DNA of 15,878 bases from JBBAEA01 sp041656175 (GCA_041656175.1 JBBAEA010000085.1:1-15878), one strand, 5' to 3'. Shown: positions 1 to 6,823, counted from the stretch's first letter. Notes: generated from the sequence alone by a model not told the origin. A program made the numbers and translations.

Positions 1-54
1 ACCCCCCACGCGCAACGCAAGCAATTTGCTTTCTTTAATGATGCTTTGCTCCAT

Positions 55-258
55 GGGCGGGCTCCGCCTCACACCCCGCTTCTTTTGTGGGGCGCTGCCC
101 CACACCCCGCTAAGGGCTAGCGCCCTTAGAACCCTTCCTCTGCGTAGGGTCTTGATTTTATTCACTTTATTTTGAAGACTTGCTTGACTTTCTTGTTTTA
201 ATCAAGGGCAGCTTTGAAAGCTGCCCCTACGGGTTTTGCATGAATCAGAGCACCCTTA
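55..258. mobile_element. Partial TA-flanked MITE-like element, copy A (right end visible)
   Basis: Hairpin-rich non-coding segment. It holds GGCGG/CCGCC (56-60 with 64-68), GTGGGGC/GCCCCAC (87-93 with 97-103), TAAGGGC/GCCCTTA (111-117 with 122-128) and a 10+10 bp palindrome at 206-226 that recurs exactly at 1051-1071. The block after 151 (TGATTTTATT... TTTATTTTGAAGAC) recurs in copies B and D. The right end at 238-256 reads, in reverse complement, AGGGTGCTCTGATTCATGC followed by a TA (257-258). This matches the ends of the copies at 897-1221 and 14259-14441. The left end is not clear and may lie outside the window. Confidence 0.5.
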
Positions 259-642
259 AGGGCTACACAAATCAAAATACTGAACAAGAAAACACAACAA
301 ACTATATTCAATAATATCAATGGCTTAGCATAGCTAAGCGATATTTCACCTTACATAAAATAAGCACCCTGTAAATTATTCAATTTATTCAATGAGTTAA
401 GTGCGAAATACTAGAATTCAGGTGATTACCCATCTCTTCTACGAATGCGCACAAGATTACATGCAGCCATGGCGAGTTAGCGCATTGGCTTTTGACGATA
501 CGAGTTTGCATTCTGCACGGTGAATCCATCAAACTTCGCACTCCTAGCTTTTGGCGCTTGTAAAAGTTAATATTTAGCTGTTGGCGCTCTAAGCACTCCA
601 ACGTCGCAGCCTTTCTTACTCACTCAAAACCGAGGTCATAGA
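259..642. other. Non-coding stretch with one perfect small inverted repeat
   Basis: AT-rich DNA with no convincing gene. The only clear structure is GCTTAGC at 323-329 paired with GCTAAGC at 333-339 around a 3-nt centre, which could be a small operator or hairpin. A 70-codon open frame on the minus strand (389-601) has no recognisable motif or ribosome binding site and is not called. Confidence 0.4.
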
Positions 643-894
643 ATGCACGATGATTTTATCGCAAGCGAGAGCAAAGTTTTTACACGTTGTATTTTTTTTC
701 GCCATAGCAATTCAACGATACTGGAGCAGCAGGTAAACTATTTTCTTAGCCTCGCCCCCTTGGAATCACTCAAGGATATGCATACTAATACAATTGATGG
801 CGACATACTGATTACGTTGTGGATAGTGCCACTTGCTGGGGCGACGTCGGTAGATCGCATTTACTCTGAAGCCCTTGATATAGCTCGATTTTAA
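643..894 (+). CDS. Doubtful small hypothetical protein (83 aa)
   Basis: An 83-codon open frame starting MHDDFIASESKV and ending SEALDIARF. I do not recognise it. There is no good Shine-Dalgarno sequence (only GAGG at 632-635, with a plausible distance). No signal peptide or membrane segment is evident. The stop codon (892-894) sits three bases before the TA that begins the MITE-like element at 897, so the 3' end may have been shaped by that insertion, or the frame may be a remnant or chance ORF. It stands alone between non-coding regions. Confidence 0.2.
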   Translation: MHDDFIASESKVFTRCIFFRHSNSTILEQQVNYFLSLAPLESLKDMHTNTIDGDILITLWIVPLAGATSVDRIYSEALDIARF

Positions 895-896
895 CT

Positions 897-1221
897 TAAG
901 GAAGCTCTGATTTATGGGGCTAGCCCGCCCCAAAGCCCGTCTAAGGGCTATCATTCTAATTCATTGATTTTATTGATTTTATTTTGAAAACTCGCCTGAC
1001 TTTCGTTGCTTTTCTCTAGCCACTTTTTAGAGAAAAGCTTTGAAGCCAGAGGGCAGCTTTGAAAGCTGCCCCTACCATTTATGGGGGCTATCGGTCCAAA
1101 GCCCTTCTAAGAGCAATCAATATAATCCATTGATTTTATTGAGTTTTTTGAACACTCGTTGTTTTTTCTGCTTTTGCCAAACTGTTTTGGGGCGGTTTTT
1201 GCATGAATCAGCGCTTCCTTA
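897..1221. mobile_element. TA-flanked MITE-like element, copy B
   Basis: About 321 bp (899-1219) bounded by TA at 897-898 and 1220-1221. The terminal inverted repeats are AGGAAGCTCTGATTTATG on the left and, in reverse complement, AGGAAGCGCTGATTCATG on the right (16 of 18 identical). It contains no credible gene. Inside is a direct duplication: 911-993 and about 1078-1158 are clearly similar, both ending in a TTGATTTTATT... CTCG block. The 1051-1071 palindrome is shared with copy A. The inverted ends, TA flanks and lack of coding capacity suggest a non-autonomous element moved in trans. TA duplication is typical of IS630/Tc1-mariner transposases, but assigning that family is inference. Confidence 0.7.
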
Positions 1222-1397
1222 GCCCAAAACTAGAAGCAAAACCAAGCGTAGCAGGGGATTTCGCTAAAAAGCCCCCCCATCAAAGCATGAGTTTAAAAAT
1301 GCGCAAACCGACGTCTTCGCGCATGCTTTGGGCAGCATGCCCCCTCGTTCCGAAATAAATAATGGTTTCAAGTCAATATGCTTGGCAAACGGAAGCG
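1222..1397. repeat. Intergenic inverted repeat with two alternative pairings
   Basis: CAAAGCATG (1281-1289) can pair with CATGCTTTG (1322-1330). Alternatively TGCGC (1300-1304) can pair with GCGCA (1319-1323). The two structures share bases 1322-1323 and so exclude each other. GCATGC also occurs at 1321-1326 and 1335-1340. No gene is seen here. The structures lie upstream of the likely aldolase promoter, so they may terminate upstream transcription or simply be repeat remnants. Confidence 0.3.
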
Positions 1398-1446
1398 TTG
1401 ACAAGACTGGGGACTAGGATTAAACATTGCGTGGGTCGGCTATAAT
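1398..1446 (+). promoter_or_regulatory. Candidate promoter of the aldolase gene
   Basis: A perfect TATAAT lies at 1441-1446, 45 bp before the start codon. Its expected -35 position (about 1418-1423) is poor. A perfect TTGACA at 1398-1403 lies too far upstream to serve that -10, but could pair with a weak TAAACA at 1421-1426. The likely transcription start from TATAAT is near 1453. Confidence 0.4.
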
Positions 1447-1455
1447 TTTGCTACC

Positions 1456-1481
1456 CGCTGCGCAAGGCAGCGTCTTTTTTT
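1456..1481 (+). promoter_or_regulatory. Terminator-like stem-loop in the aldolase leader
   Basis: CGCTGC (1456-1461), loop GCAAG, GCAGCG (1467-1472), then TC and seven T (1475-1481). The GGAG ribosome binding site (1482-1485) follows immediately. Given the TATAAT at 1441, this hairpin would be at the extreme 5' end of the mRNA. It could act as a 5' stabilising stem, a weak attenuator, or a terminator for upstream transcripts. Confidence 0.4.
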
Positions 1482-1491
1482 GGAGAGTAGA

Positions 1492-2454
1492 ATGACTAGT
1501 TACAAAGAGTTAGGGCTTGTAAATACACGCGAAATGTTCGCAAAAGCAGTGAAGGGCGGATATGCGATTCCCGCATACAATTTCAACAACTTGGAGCAAT
1601 TGCAAGCGATTATCCAGGCTTGTGTTGAGGAGCGCTCGCCAGTAATTTTGCAAGTTTCCTCTGGCGCGCGAAAGTACGCCAACGCCACGCTACTGCGAAA
1701 CTTGGCCAAGGGCGCGGTGGAGTATGCTCGGGAGTTGGGATATGCGATTCCGATTACGCTGCACTTGGATCACGGCGATAGCTTTGAACTGTGCAAGTCT
1801 TGCATTGAATCGGGTTTCTCCTCGGTAATGATTGATGGTTCGCACCTACCCTACGAAGAGAACATTGCACTAACGCGTAAAGTCGTAGAATATGCGCATC
1901 AGTACGACGTGACGGTGGAAGGGGAGCTCGGGATTTTGGCGGGTGTGGAAGATGACGTTTCGGCGGAGGAGCACACTTACACGGAGCCAGACCAAGTCGT
2001 CGATTTTGTGAGCCGCACAGGTGTTGATTCTTTGGCAATTTCGATTGGAACTAGCCATGGAGCGTATAAGTTTAAACCTGGTACGGATCCACGTATTAGG
2101 TTAGATATTTTGCGTGAAATAGAAGAACGAATTCCTGGATTCCCCATTGTACTTCATGGCTCTTCGTCGGTGCCGCAAGATTTGGTAAAGACGATCAATC
2201 AATACGGTGGTAAGCTCAAAGACGCAATAGGAATTGGCGAAGACCAATTACGCGAAGCGGCTAAAAGCGCGGTTTGCAAAATCAACATCGACTCCGACGG
2301 GCGTCTTGCCATGACCGCTGCGATTCGCAAAGTTTTGGCCGAGAAGCCAGAAGAGTTTGATCCTCGAAAATACTTGGGCCCTGCGCGTGATGCGCTCAAG
2401 GAGCTTTACAAACATAAGTGCCGCGAAGTTTTGGGTTCCTCTGGCAAGGCTTAA
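1492..2454 (+). CDS. fba: Class II fructose-bisphosphate aldolase
   Basis: A metal-dependent aldolase that interconverts fructose 1,6-bisphosphate with dihydroxyacetone phosphate and glyceraldehyde 3-phosphate in cytosolic glycolysis/gluconeogenesis. The 320-residue length fits the shorter class II type found in Helicobacter and some protists. Visible family motifs are PAYNFNN (27-33), LHLDHG (90-95; catalytic Asp93, Zn ligand His94), VEGELG (142-147; Glu145), GTSHG (186-190; His189), LHGSSS (221-226; His222) and KINIDSD (263-269). The start is the ATG at 1492, because GGAG at 1482-1485 sits six bases upstream. An in-frame TTG at 1480 would overlap that site. The gene stands alone with its own leader hairpin. 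A tagatose-bisphosphate aldolase cannot be excluded from sequence alone, since the families share these motifs. Confidence 0.95.
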   Translation: MTSYKELGLVNTREMFAKAVKGGYAIPAYNFNNLEQLQAIIQACVEERSPVILQVSSGARKYANATLLRNLAKGAVEYARELGYAIPITLHLDHGDSFELCKSCIESGFSSVMIDGSHLPYEENIALTRKVVEYAHQYDVTVEGELGILAGVEDDVSAEEHTYTEPDQVVDFVSRTGVDSLAISIGTSHGAYKFKPGTDPRIRLDILREIEERIPGFPIVLHGSSSVPQDLVKTINQYGGKLKDAIGIGEDQLREAAKSAVCKINIDSDGRLAMTAAIRKVLAEKPEEFDPRKYLGPARDALKELYKHKCREVLGSSGKA

Positions 2455-2487
2455 GGCTTTTGTCATTACCCGCTGCTTTTGGCTGAG

Positions 2488-2575
2488 CTAGAACCATCTT
2501 GAACGACGAAGTTGTATCGCAGCAGCATTGCACTTGTGCAAAACGATGCAGTTTACGCAACGATGGTGGTTCTAG
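2488..2575. repeat. Long imperfect hairpin downstream of the aldolase gene
   Basis: CTAGAACCA at 2488-2496 pairs with TGGTTCTAG at 2567-2575. Inside, aligned positions of the two arms partly agree, and TTGCAC/GTGCAA (2528-2533 with 2536-2541) forms the apex, giving an 88-nt cruciform-like structure with many mismatches. It has no T-run, so it is not a standard terminator. Its outline recalls integron attC sites, but the ends do not fit the attC core consensus. Confidence 0.4.
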
Positions 2576-2596
2576 GGAAGCGCAGAACAAACGTTG

Positions 2597-2690
2597 CGGG
2601 GGCGTTACGGGGGTTTGGGCCCCCGTAGAGGGGGTAGTGGCAAACCCGCGCACAGCGCGGGGTTGACACGTAGGGGGACACTTCCCCCAC
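2597..2690 (+). repeat. Three-hairpin dispersed repeat, copy 1
   Basis: Bases 2627-2688 match 14502-14563 at 61 of 62 positions, and similarity extends upstream. Three consecutive stems are visible. The first is TACGGGGG/CCCCCGTA (2606-2613 with 2620-2627). The second is a long stem, 2637-2651 with 2655-2669, whose only mismatches are two opposed G-A pairs (2640/2666 and 2644/2662). The third is GGGGGA/TCCCCC (2673-2678 with 2683-2688). GTAG occurs at 2634-2637 and 2670-2673. It could be a REP-type palindromic repeat or a structured RNA. The remaining stretch up to 2833 holds no recognisable gene. Confidence 0.7.
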
Positions 2691-2833
2691 AAAAATCAAA
2701 AGCATAAACATCGAATGAATCTGGATATCCCGATGGCTGTGGGTATGCGGTGTTATCCGAATTACGGCTTGCTATGGGCGCGGTATTGTGAGACTATTAA
2801 TCAGGTACTGCGCTTTTTTGCGGGAGATGATGT

Positions 2834-3790
2834 ATGAGGAAAGTAACGTTAATTCTTGGGATCTTCTTTATTTTATGCTCCACCACGGTGTACGCGCAAG
2901 CGGACCTTGAGGTGTTTAAGAAACGCATGGAGTTAGCGGCGGAAAAGACGAAGGCGGGCGATCTTAAGCTGGCTCTAGTGGACTATTTGGAGATTCGGGC
3001 TACGTACACAGGTCCAGAGATCGATTATTCTTTGGGTAGGATTTATCAGCGCCTGCACCAGTGCAACGAGGCACAGTACTACTACTCCCAGCTCATGGTG
3101 GCCTATGACTTGGCGTTGGAGCACCCTATTTACCAACGCGCTGTGGAGGGCTACGACATCATTGCGGCTTGTCAGAATTGGGGTCGCGTTACGATTGATT
3201 GCGCGGGCTACACCGATGAGGCTTGGGTCGAGGTAGACGGGGAAAAGATAGGTCGTTGCTGGGAAAGAGCGTACAGCTTGCCTGCGGGGGAGCATCATTT
3301 TGTACTTAAGGACGCGGACGGCAGGGTGGCTGAGGAGCGTATAGTACTTAAGGATGGCAGCAAGGAGACGCTGCGACTTGAGCTAAAGAAAGACGTTGAA
3401 GAAGTCATTGTAGAGCGAATGACGGAAACGATATACAGAGAGCAAGATCGCTTCGCGCCAGAGCTGTATTGGGGTTTGATGCTCGGTGGCACAGCGGTGA
3501 TGGGGGTTGGCGGCGTTTTTGCGGCCTTGGCATATAAAGATATGGTCGATGTGCAAAAGTACGAGGATCGTCAGAATGCTGAACGCGCAAAAAAGGCGAG
3601 GGATGGGGTTAAACTCAATAAGATATTGATGTATACTAGCCTAGGTGTGGGAGGGGCGCTCGCTGTGAGCGGCATTACCATCGCGATTATCAATGCGTTA
3701 AGCGAAAAAACCATCATTAGCGAAAGTACAACGACTTTTCTTAGTCCAGTCGATGGTGGATTACTGATGGGATTTGGGATGAACTTCTAA
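2834..3790 (+). CDS. Secreted/envelope protein with TPR-like and PEGA-like regions and two hydrophobic segments
   Basis: A 318-residue protein of unknown specific function. Residues 1-22 form a Sec signal peptide, with likely cleavage after YAQA. Residues 25-115 are helical and TPR-like (AAEKTKAGDLKLALVDYLEI, then SLGRIYQRLHQCNEAQYYY). Residues 117-185 resemble a PEGA carbohydrate/peptidoglycan-associated beta domain (VEVDGEKIGR, then LPAGEHHFVLKD). Two hydrophobic glycine-rich segments at about 212-234 and 263-288 flank a charged stretch (KYEDRQNAERAKKARDGVK), and a short tail ends in GFGMNF. This layout is common in deltaproteobacterial envelope proteins. GGGAG at 2822-2826, seven bases from the ATG, supports the start. 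There is no operon partner: the next gene is 186 bp away. Confidence 0.75.
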   Translation: MRKVTLILGIFFILCSTTVYAQADLEVFKKRMELAAEKTKAGDLKLALVDYLEIRATYTGPEIDYSLGRIYQRLHQCNEAQYYYSQLMVAYDLALEHPIYQRAVEGYDIIAACQNWGRVTIDCAGYTDEAWVEVDGEKIGRCWERAYSLPAGEHHFVLKDADGRVAEERIVLKDGSKETLRLELKKDVEEVIVERMTETIYREQDRFAPELYWGLMLGGTAVMGVGGVFAALAYKDMVDVQKYEDRQNAERAKKARDGVKLNKILMYTSLGVGGALAVSGITIAIINALSEKTIISESTTTFLSPVDGGLLMGFGMNF

Positions 3791-3794
3791 AACT

Positions 3795-3847
3795 GGGGTC
3801 AATAGACCCCTGTGACACCGCGGCTGTGGGTGCGGTTACGCATTTTT
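3795..3847 (+). terminator. Candidate weak terminator
   Basis: A perfect hairpin GGGGTC/GACCCC with loop AATA (3795-3810) lies just after the stop codon but lacks a T-run. A second short stem TGCG/CGCA (3831-3834 with 3839-3842) is followed by five T (3843-3847). Confidence 0.35.
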
Positions 3848-3976
3848 GGCAATGGCTGCTTGGATTGAGCACATACGACGTAAAGATTCGTTGAAATAAA
3901 ATAAAATTAACTTAGGCATTAAATTTGCAGTTTTGAAGTATTGGGTAGTTGTTTGACTGCATAGAGAGGTTTTATT

Positions 3977-4834
3977 ATGTCATTTGCTAAAGTAATCTCA
4001 GAGATGTTGAATGAGAATCACCAAGGTCGCGGGGCTTCCAACCGGATGCAAGGTGGTATGATTGCCGTCGTGGTCGACAACGTTGACCCCGAGGATCGCT
4101 ATAGGGTTCGCGTGTCTTATCCGTGGCTAGCGGATCAATACGCCAAGGGAACCACCTCAGATGGTTCTGAGTCGGTGGTGCAGAGTTTTTGGGCTCGTAT
4201 TTCGAGCATGATGACGGGCTCTGAAATGGGTTCGGTTTGGCTGCCCGAGATCGATGACGAGGTCATGGTAATTTTTGAGGAAGGAGACTTTGAGCGCCCC
4301 GTCATTGTGGGTTCATTGTGGAACGGTGAGAACAAAAGTCCTAGGGATATTTCCTACTCGCCCGACAATGAATCCTCTTCCGTTCCTAATAAGGGGCAAG
4401 ATGGCAAGAACGATTTTCGCTTCATCCGAAGCCGCACTGGCCACCACTTGGCCTTCAACGACAAAGAAGATGGTGGCGGTATTTCGATACGCTCCAAAAA
4501 ATCGGGAGAGCTCTATATTGATGATGCCGGTGGAAAGGAAAGAGTTCGGCTTTATGACCAAAACCAGAACCAGTGGCTAGAGATCGACGTCAATAATAAG
4601 AAAATTACCTTGCAAACCGATACTGGCGACATTCTCATTAAAGCCAAAGAAAAGATACGCATGGAATGCAAAAATCTCGAAATTGATGCACAGCAAAATA
4701 TCACTGTTGATGCTGGAAAGAAAATTGCTATGTCTGCGGGAACATCCTTAAATATGTCTGGAAAATCTTCGGTGGACTGCGATTCTAGCGGACCTATCAA
4801 AATGAAAGGCTCCAAGATTAACCTCAATCCCTAA
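3977..4834 (+). CDS. Phage baseplate assembly protein V / spike-like (gp5/VgrG OB-fold) protein
   Basis: A 285-residue protein resembling the spike tip carrier of contractile injection machines. Residues 24-118 match the gp5/gpV OB-fold (GGMIAVVVDNVDPEDRYRVRV, then the hallmark SVWLPEIDDEVMVIFEEGD and VGSLWNG). Residues 145-172 (FRFIRSRTGHHLAF, GISI) lead into an extended beta-rich region with repeated short strands (residues 175-265), ending GSKINLNP as in gp5/VgrG beta-helices. The gp27-like N-terminal half of full VgrG is absent, so this is the short baseplate-V form, as in phages and extracellular injection systems. No tail, sheath, PAAR or ATPase genes are nearby, so its partners must be encoded elsewhere or it is an orphan. 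AGAGG at 3965-3969 supports the start. Confidence 0.85.
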   Translation: MSFAKVISEMLNENHQGRGASNRMQGGMIAVVVDNVDPEDRYRVRVSYPWLADQYAKGTTSDGSESVVQSFWARISSMMTGSEMGSVWLPEIDDEVMVIFEEGDFERPVIVGSLWNGENKSPRDISYSPDNESSSVPNKGQDGKNDFRFIRSRTGHHLAFNDKEDGGGISIRSKKSGELYIDDAGGKERVRLYDQNQNQWLEIDVNNKKITLQTDTGDILIKAKEKIRMECKNLEIDAQQNITVDAGKKIAMSAGTSLNMSGKSSVDCDSSGPIKMKGSKINLNP

Positions 4835-4853
4835 TAAGGATTTGGATTAGCAG

Positions 4854-4883
4854 TGAAAAAAGCGCGATTTCGCGCTTTTTTCA
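4854..4883. terminator. Strong bidirectional intrinsic terminator
   Basis: A perfect 30-bp palindrome: A-run then GCGCGA, two central T, TCGCGC then T-run. It starts 19 bp after the spike gene stop codon. The symmetric A and T tracts allow termination from either side. Confidence 0.9.
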
Positions 4884-4943
4884 TATTTTAGAGATCTTTA
4901 AACGATAGCTATAAAACCATCCAAGCCAAGCAGTTTATATTTT

Positions 4944-5268
4944 GAGACCTTTGCACGGCTAAAAATTGTGAATTTAATTTTACAAATCCGATACAGTTTT
5001 AAACAAAATAAGCATTTTGTAGAGAAATATAAGCTAAAAATGCTAATAAAATAAGGCAGGGTGAAGATAGAATGACATTTTATTCGAAAAGTGCTTAAAA
5101 GACTGCTTTCTTAGTGCCACAGCCGTCCAGGCTGTGGCCGCTTCACGCGCGGCCTCAGCCGCGACCAATCGCTGACATCCATGTCGCGATTGAAGGGGAA
5201 GGGGGGTACGGGGGGAAACATTTTTTCTTTGGCACAAAGAAAAGGCTTTCCCCCCGTGCAAAGCTCTC
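4944..5268 (+). mobile_element. 325-bp MITE-like element, copy 1
   Basis: Its ends are imperfect inverted repeats: GAGACCTTTGCACGG on the left and, in reverse complement, GAGAGCTTTGCACGG on the right. A second copy of the same 325-bp span lies inverted at 11138-11462, about nine bases in ten identical by eye. Inside are dense palindromes: CCACAGCC/GGCTGTGG (5117-5124 with 5130-5137), GGCCGC/GCGGCC (5136-5141 with 5149-5154), an AATCGC...CGATT stem at 5167-5191, and a nested hairpin at 5210-5255 with arms GGGGGGAAA/TTTCCCCCC and TTTTCTTTG/CAAAGAAAA. It has no transposase. No perfect target duplication is visible at this copy. Confidence 0.8.
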
Positions 5269-5331
5269 CTTATATAAGATTTTTTGCCTAGCCACATTCA
5301 AACTTGGAAAGCTTCGTTGTATTTGCTAAAA

Positions 5332-5370
5332 TGCTATAGACCTTTTGAGGGAACAGTACAACACTGTCCC
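5332..5370 (+). promoter_or_regulatory. Extended -10 promoter with a dyad at the start point, upstream of the cysteine-rich lipoprotein
   Basis: TGCTATAGA at 5332-5340 is an extended -10 element, with no good -35. The expected start point lies near 5347. Directly there is a dyad: GGG (5349-5351) and ACAGT (5353-5357), a 5-nt spacer, then ACTGT (5363-5367) and CCC (5368-5370), perfect apart from one bulged A. It could be a repressor operator or a 5' mRNA stem. It does not match the E. coli LexA box, whose half-sites point the other way. Confidence 0.4.
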
Positions 5371-5386
5371 AAAGTTGAGTGAGTAA

Positions 5387-6793
5387 ATGCATGAATCTTT
5401 CCTAAAACTTGGCTTCTTCGCGCTGATATCGTTCTCGTTTTTTTTAAACTCTTGCGCAGATGACAAAGTGCAGCACCAAGATCTCAATGCTTGCGGCGGT
5501 TTCGAGTTTTTGAGTCAAAAAGTTGGCGCTGACTGCGGCACATGTGGAACTTGGGCCTGCGATGGCAGTGACAGTGTTGTTTGTAAAGACGACAATGTTA
5601 ACTCCTGTGGTGGGTGTAAGGAATTTAACGCACACGAGTTGCGCGGAGAACCATGCGGTGAATGCGGTAAGTGGAAGTGCATAAACCCCGACACCATTAT
5701 TTGCGATGGCGACGTCAAAAATGCTTGCGGCGGCTGTGCCCCTATGCGCGATAAACCCAATCAAAAATGTGGCGACTGCGGGACTTGGATCTGCCAGAAT
5801 GAAGACACCCTCGAATGCGAAGGTGATAACGTAAACGCGTGCGGCGGCTGCACTGCACTCACCAACCAACCCAAAGACGCATGCGGCGGATGCGGCGCCT
5901 ATGTTTGTGATGGAACAGACGCTGTAAAGTGCGTCGACGCGGCCAACGCCTGTGGTGGCTGTGGAATACTCGATGGAGAGCCTGGAGAAAGTTGCGGTAC
6001 TTGCAAAAAAGGAACTTGGACTTGTAATGCCAACAAAAGCGAAGTTACATGCGTTGGTGACACCACGCCAAACGAGTGCGGGGGGTGTACACCGCTACAA
6101 AACCCAGTAAACTCTAGCTGTGGCCCCTGCAACGACGGAAAATGGGCTTGCCTCGCCAACGATAAAGAAAAACTAGAGTGCGTCGGCGCTAGAGAGAAAA
6201 ACATCTGCGGCGGTTGCAGCGAGGGGAAATTGAATGATTTGTGCGGAAGTTGCAGCGAAGGCTACCTTGTTTGTAGTAATAATGATCTATACTGCGAAAT
6301 AAGAACACATGATAGCCCAAGTACAGCGAAACACATCGTAGGCCCCGAAGAAGGTGGTTCCTTCTTCGATAGCGACGATAACTGGTATGATACCGACGGT
6401 AGTCTTTCTGACTATAATGATCAGCGCTATTTTTGGGCTTATGTTTTTGATAAAAGTCTCGCCTTTTTAAACCCAGAAGCAAAACTCATCAACCATCAAG
6501 TAGAGCACCAGCTTTGCATGTACTTCCGAAAAGACAGCGCACCTGTTGAACAAAAGTATAATTGTGAATCTATACCTAAGGAAGCCTATCGCAAGGATTC
6601 AATTACGGTTTCTGGCAATACTTTTGTGGGCTGTTGTACTACGTCGCGGAGTACAGCTGAACGCTATCTGAAACTCTCTGGTTTTGGCACTATAGGAGCT
6701 GATGATATGGAACTATACTACAAGGTTAATAGCTACGAAGCCCATAATAAAAGCTGTGATGATCTCAACTTTGTCTTAAGCATCCACTTCTAG
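5387..6793 (+). CDS. Cysteine-rich repeat lipoprotein (CGGC repeats)
   Basis: A 468-residue predicted outer-membrane or surface lipoprotein of unknown function. A hydrophobic signal ends in the lipobox LNSC (Cys23). Residues 33-305 consist of about seven repeats of roughly 40 residues built on CGGC ... C-G-x-C-G-x-W-x-C ... C. The CGGC cores start at 74, 114, 152, 189, 231 and 274, with a degenerate CGGF at 36. The even cysteine spacing suggests a rod of disulfide-linked modules, or less likely metal binding. Residues 306-468 form a separate C-terminal region, rich in Asp/Tyr, with five cysteines (377, 393, 416, 417, 457). Such repeat lipoproteins occur in deltaproteobacterial predators and relatives. 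SUI1 follows after 30 bp on the same strand. The ribosome binding site is weak (GAGTGAG). Confidence 0.85.
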   Translation: MHESFLKLGFFALISFSFFLNSCADDKVQHQDLNACGGFEFLSQKVGADCGTCGTWACDGSDSVVCKDDNVNSCGGCKEFNAHELRGEPCGECGKWKCINPDTIICDGDVKNACGGCAPMRDKPNQKCGDCGTWICQNEDTLECEGDNVNACGGCTALTNQPKDACGGCGAYVCDGTDAVKCVDAANACGGCGILDGEPGESCGTCKKGTWTCNANKSEVTCVGDTTPNECGGCTPLQNPVNSSCGPCNDGKWACLANDKEKLECVGAREKNICGGCSEGKLNDLCGSCSEGYLVCSNNDLYCEIRTHDSPSTAKHIVGPEEGGSFFDSDDNWYDTDGSLSDYNDQRYFWAYVFDKSLAFLNPEAKLINHQVEHQLCMYFRKDSAPVEQKYNCESIPKEAYRKDSITVSGNTFVGCCTTSRSTAERYLKLSGFGTIGADDMELYYKVNSYEAHNKSCDDLNFVLSIHF

Positions 6794-6817
6794 CCAAGAA
6801 ATTTCTAGCCAACAAAT
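6788..6817 (+). repeat. 15-bp tandem duplication over the lipoprotein stop codon
   Basis: TTCTAGCCAAGAAAT (6788-6802) is immediately followed by TTCTAGCCAACAAAT (6803-6817), one mismatch. The first unit contains the TAG stop of the cysteine-rich gene. The second fills most of the gap before the SUI1 start at 6824, where no good Shine-Dalgarno sequence is present. Confidence 0.7.
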
Positions 6818-6823
6818 TTATCT

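Noticed and set aside
1480..1491. TTG start four codons upstream for the aldolase
   Set aside because: It would place the start codon on top of the GGAG ribosome binding site that serves the ATG at 1492.
2488..2575. Integron attC site
   Set aside because: The hairpin outline fits, but the ends (CTAGAAC/GTTCTAG) do not match the RYYYAAC/GTTRRRY core, and there is no integrase or cassette array.
3977..4834. Full T6SS VgrG
   Set aside because: It lacks the gp27-like N-terminal half and any T6SS neighbours. A short baseplate-V/spike call is safer.
5043..5329. Open frames on both strands inside MITE copy 1, with near-identical proteins predicted from copy 2 (10992-11362)
   Set aside because: They overlap dense palindromes and each other. 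Their similarity follows from the repeat DNA, and no ribosome binding site or protein-like features are present.
5349..5370. LexA (SOS) box
   Set aside because: Half-sites are ACAG...CTGT with a 7-bp gap, the opposite orientation from CTGT-N8-ACAG.
5444..5869. 141-codon minus-strand open frame opposite the cysteine-rich gene
   Set aside because: A shadow frame produced by the repetitive Gly/Cys codons on the plus strand.
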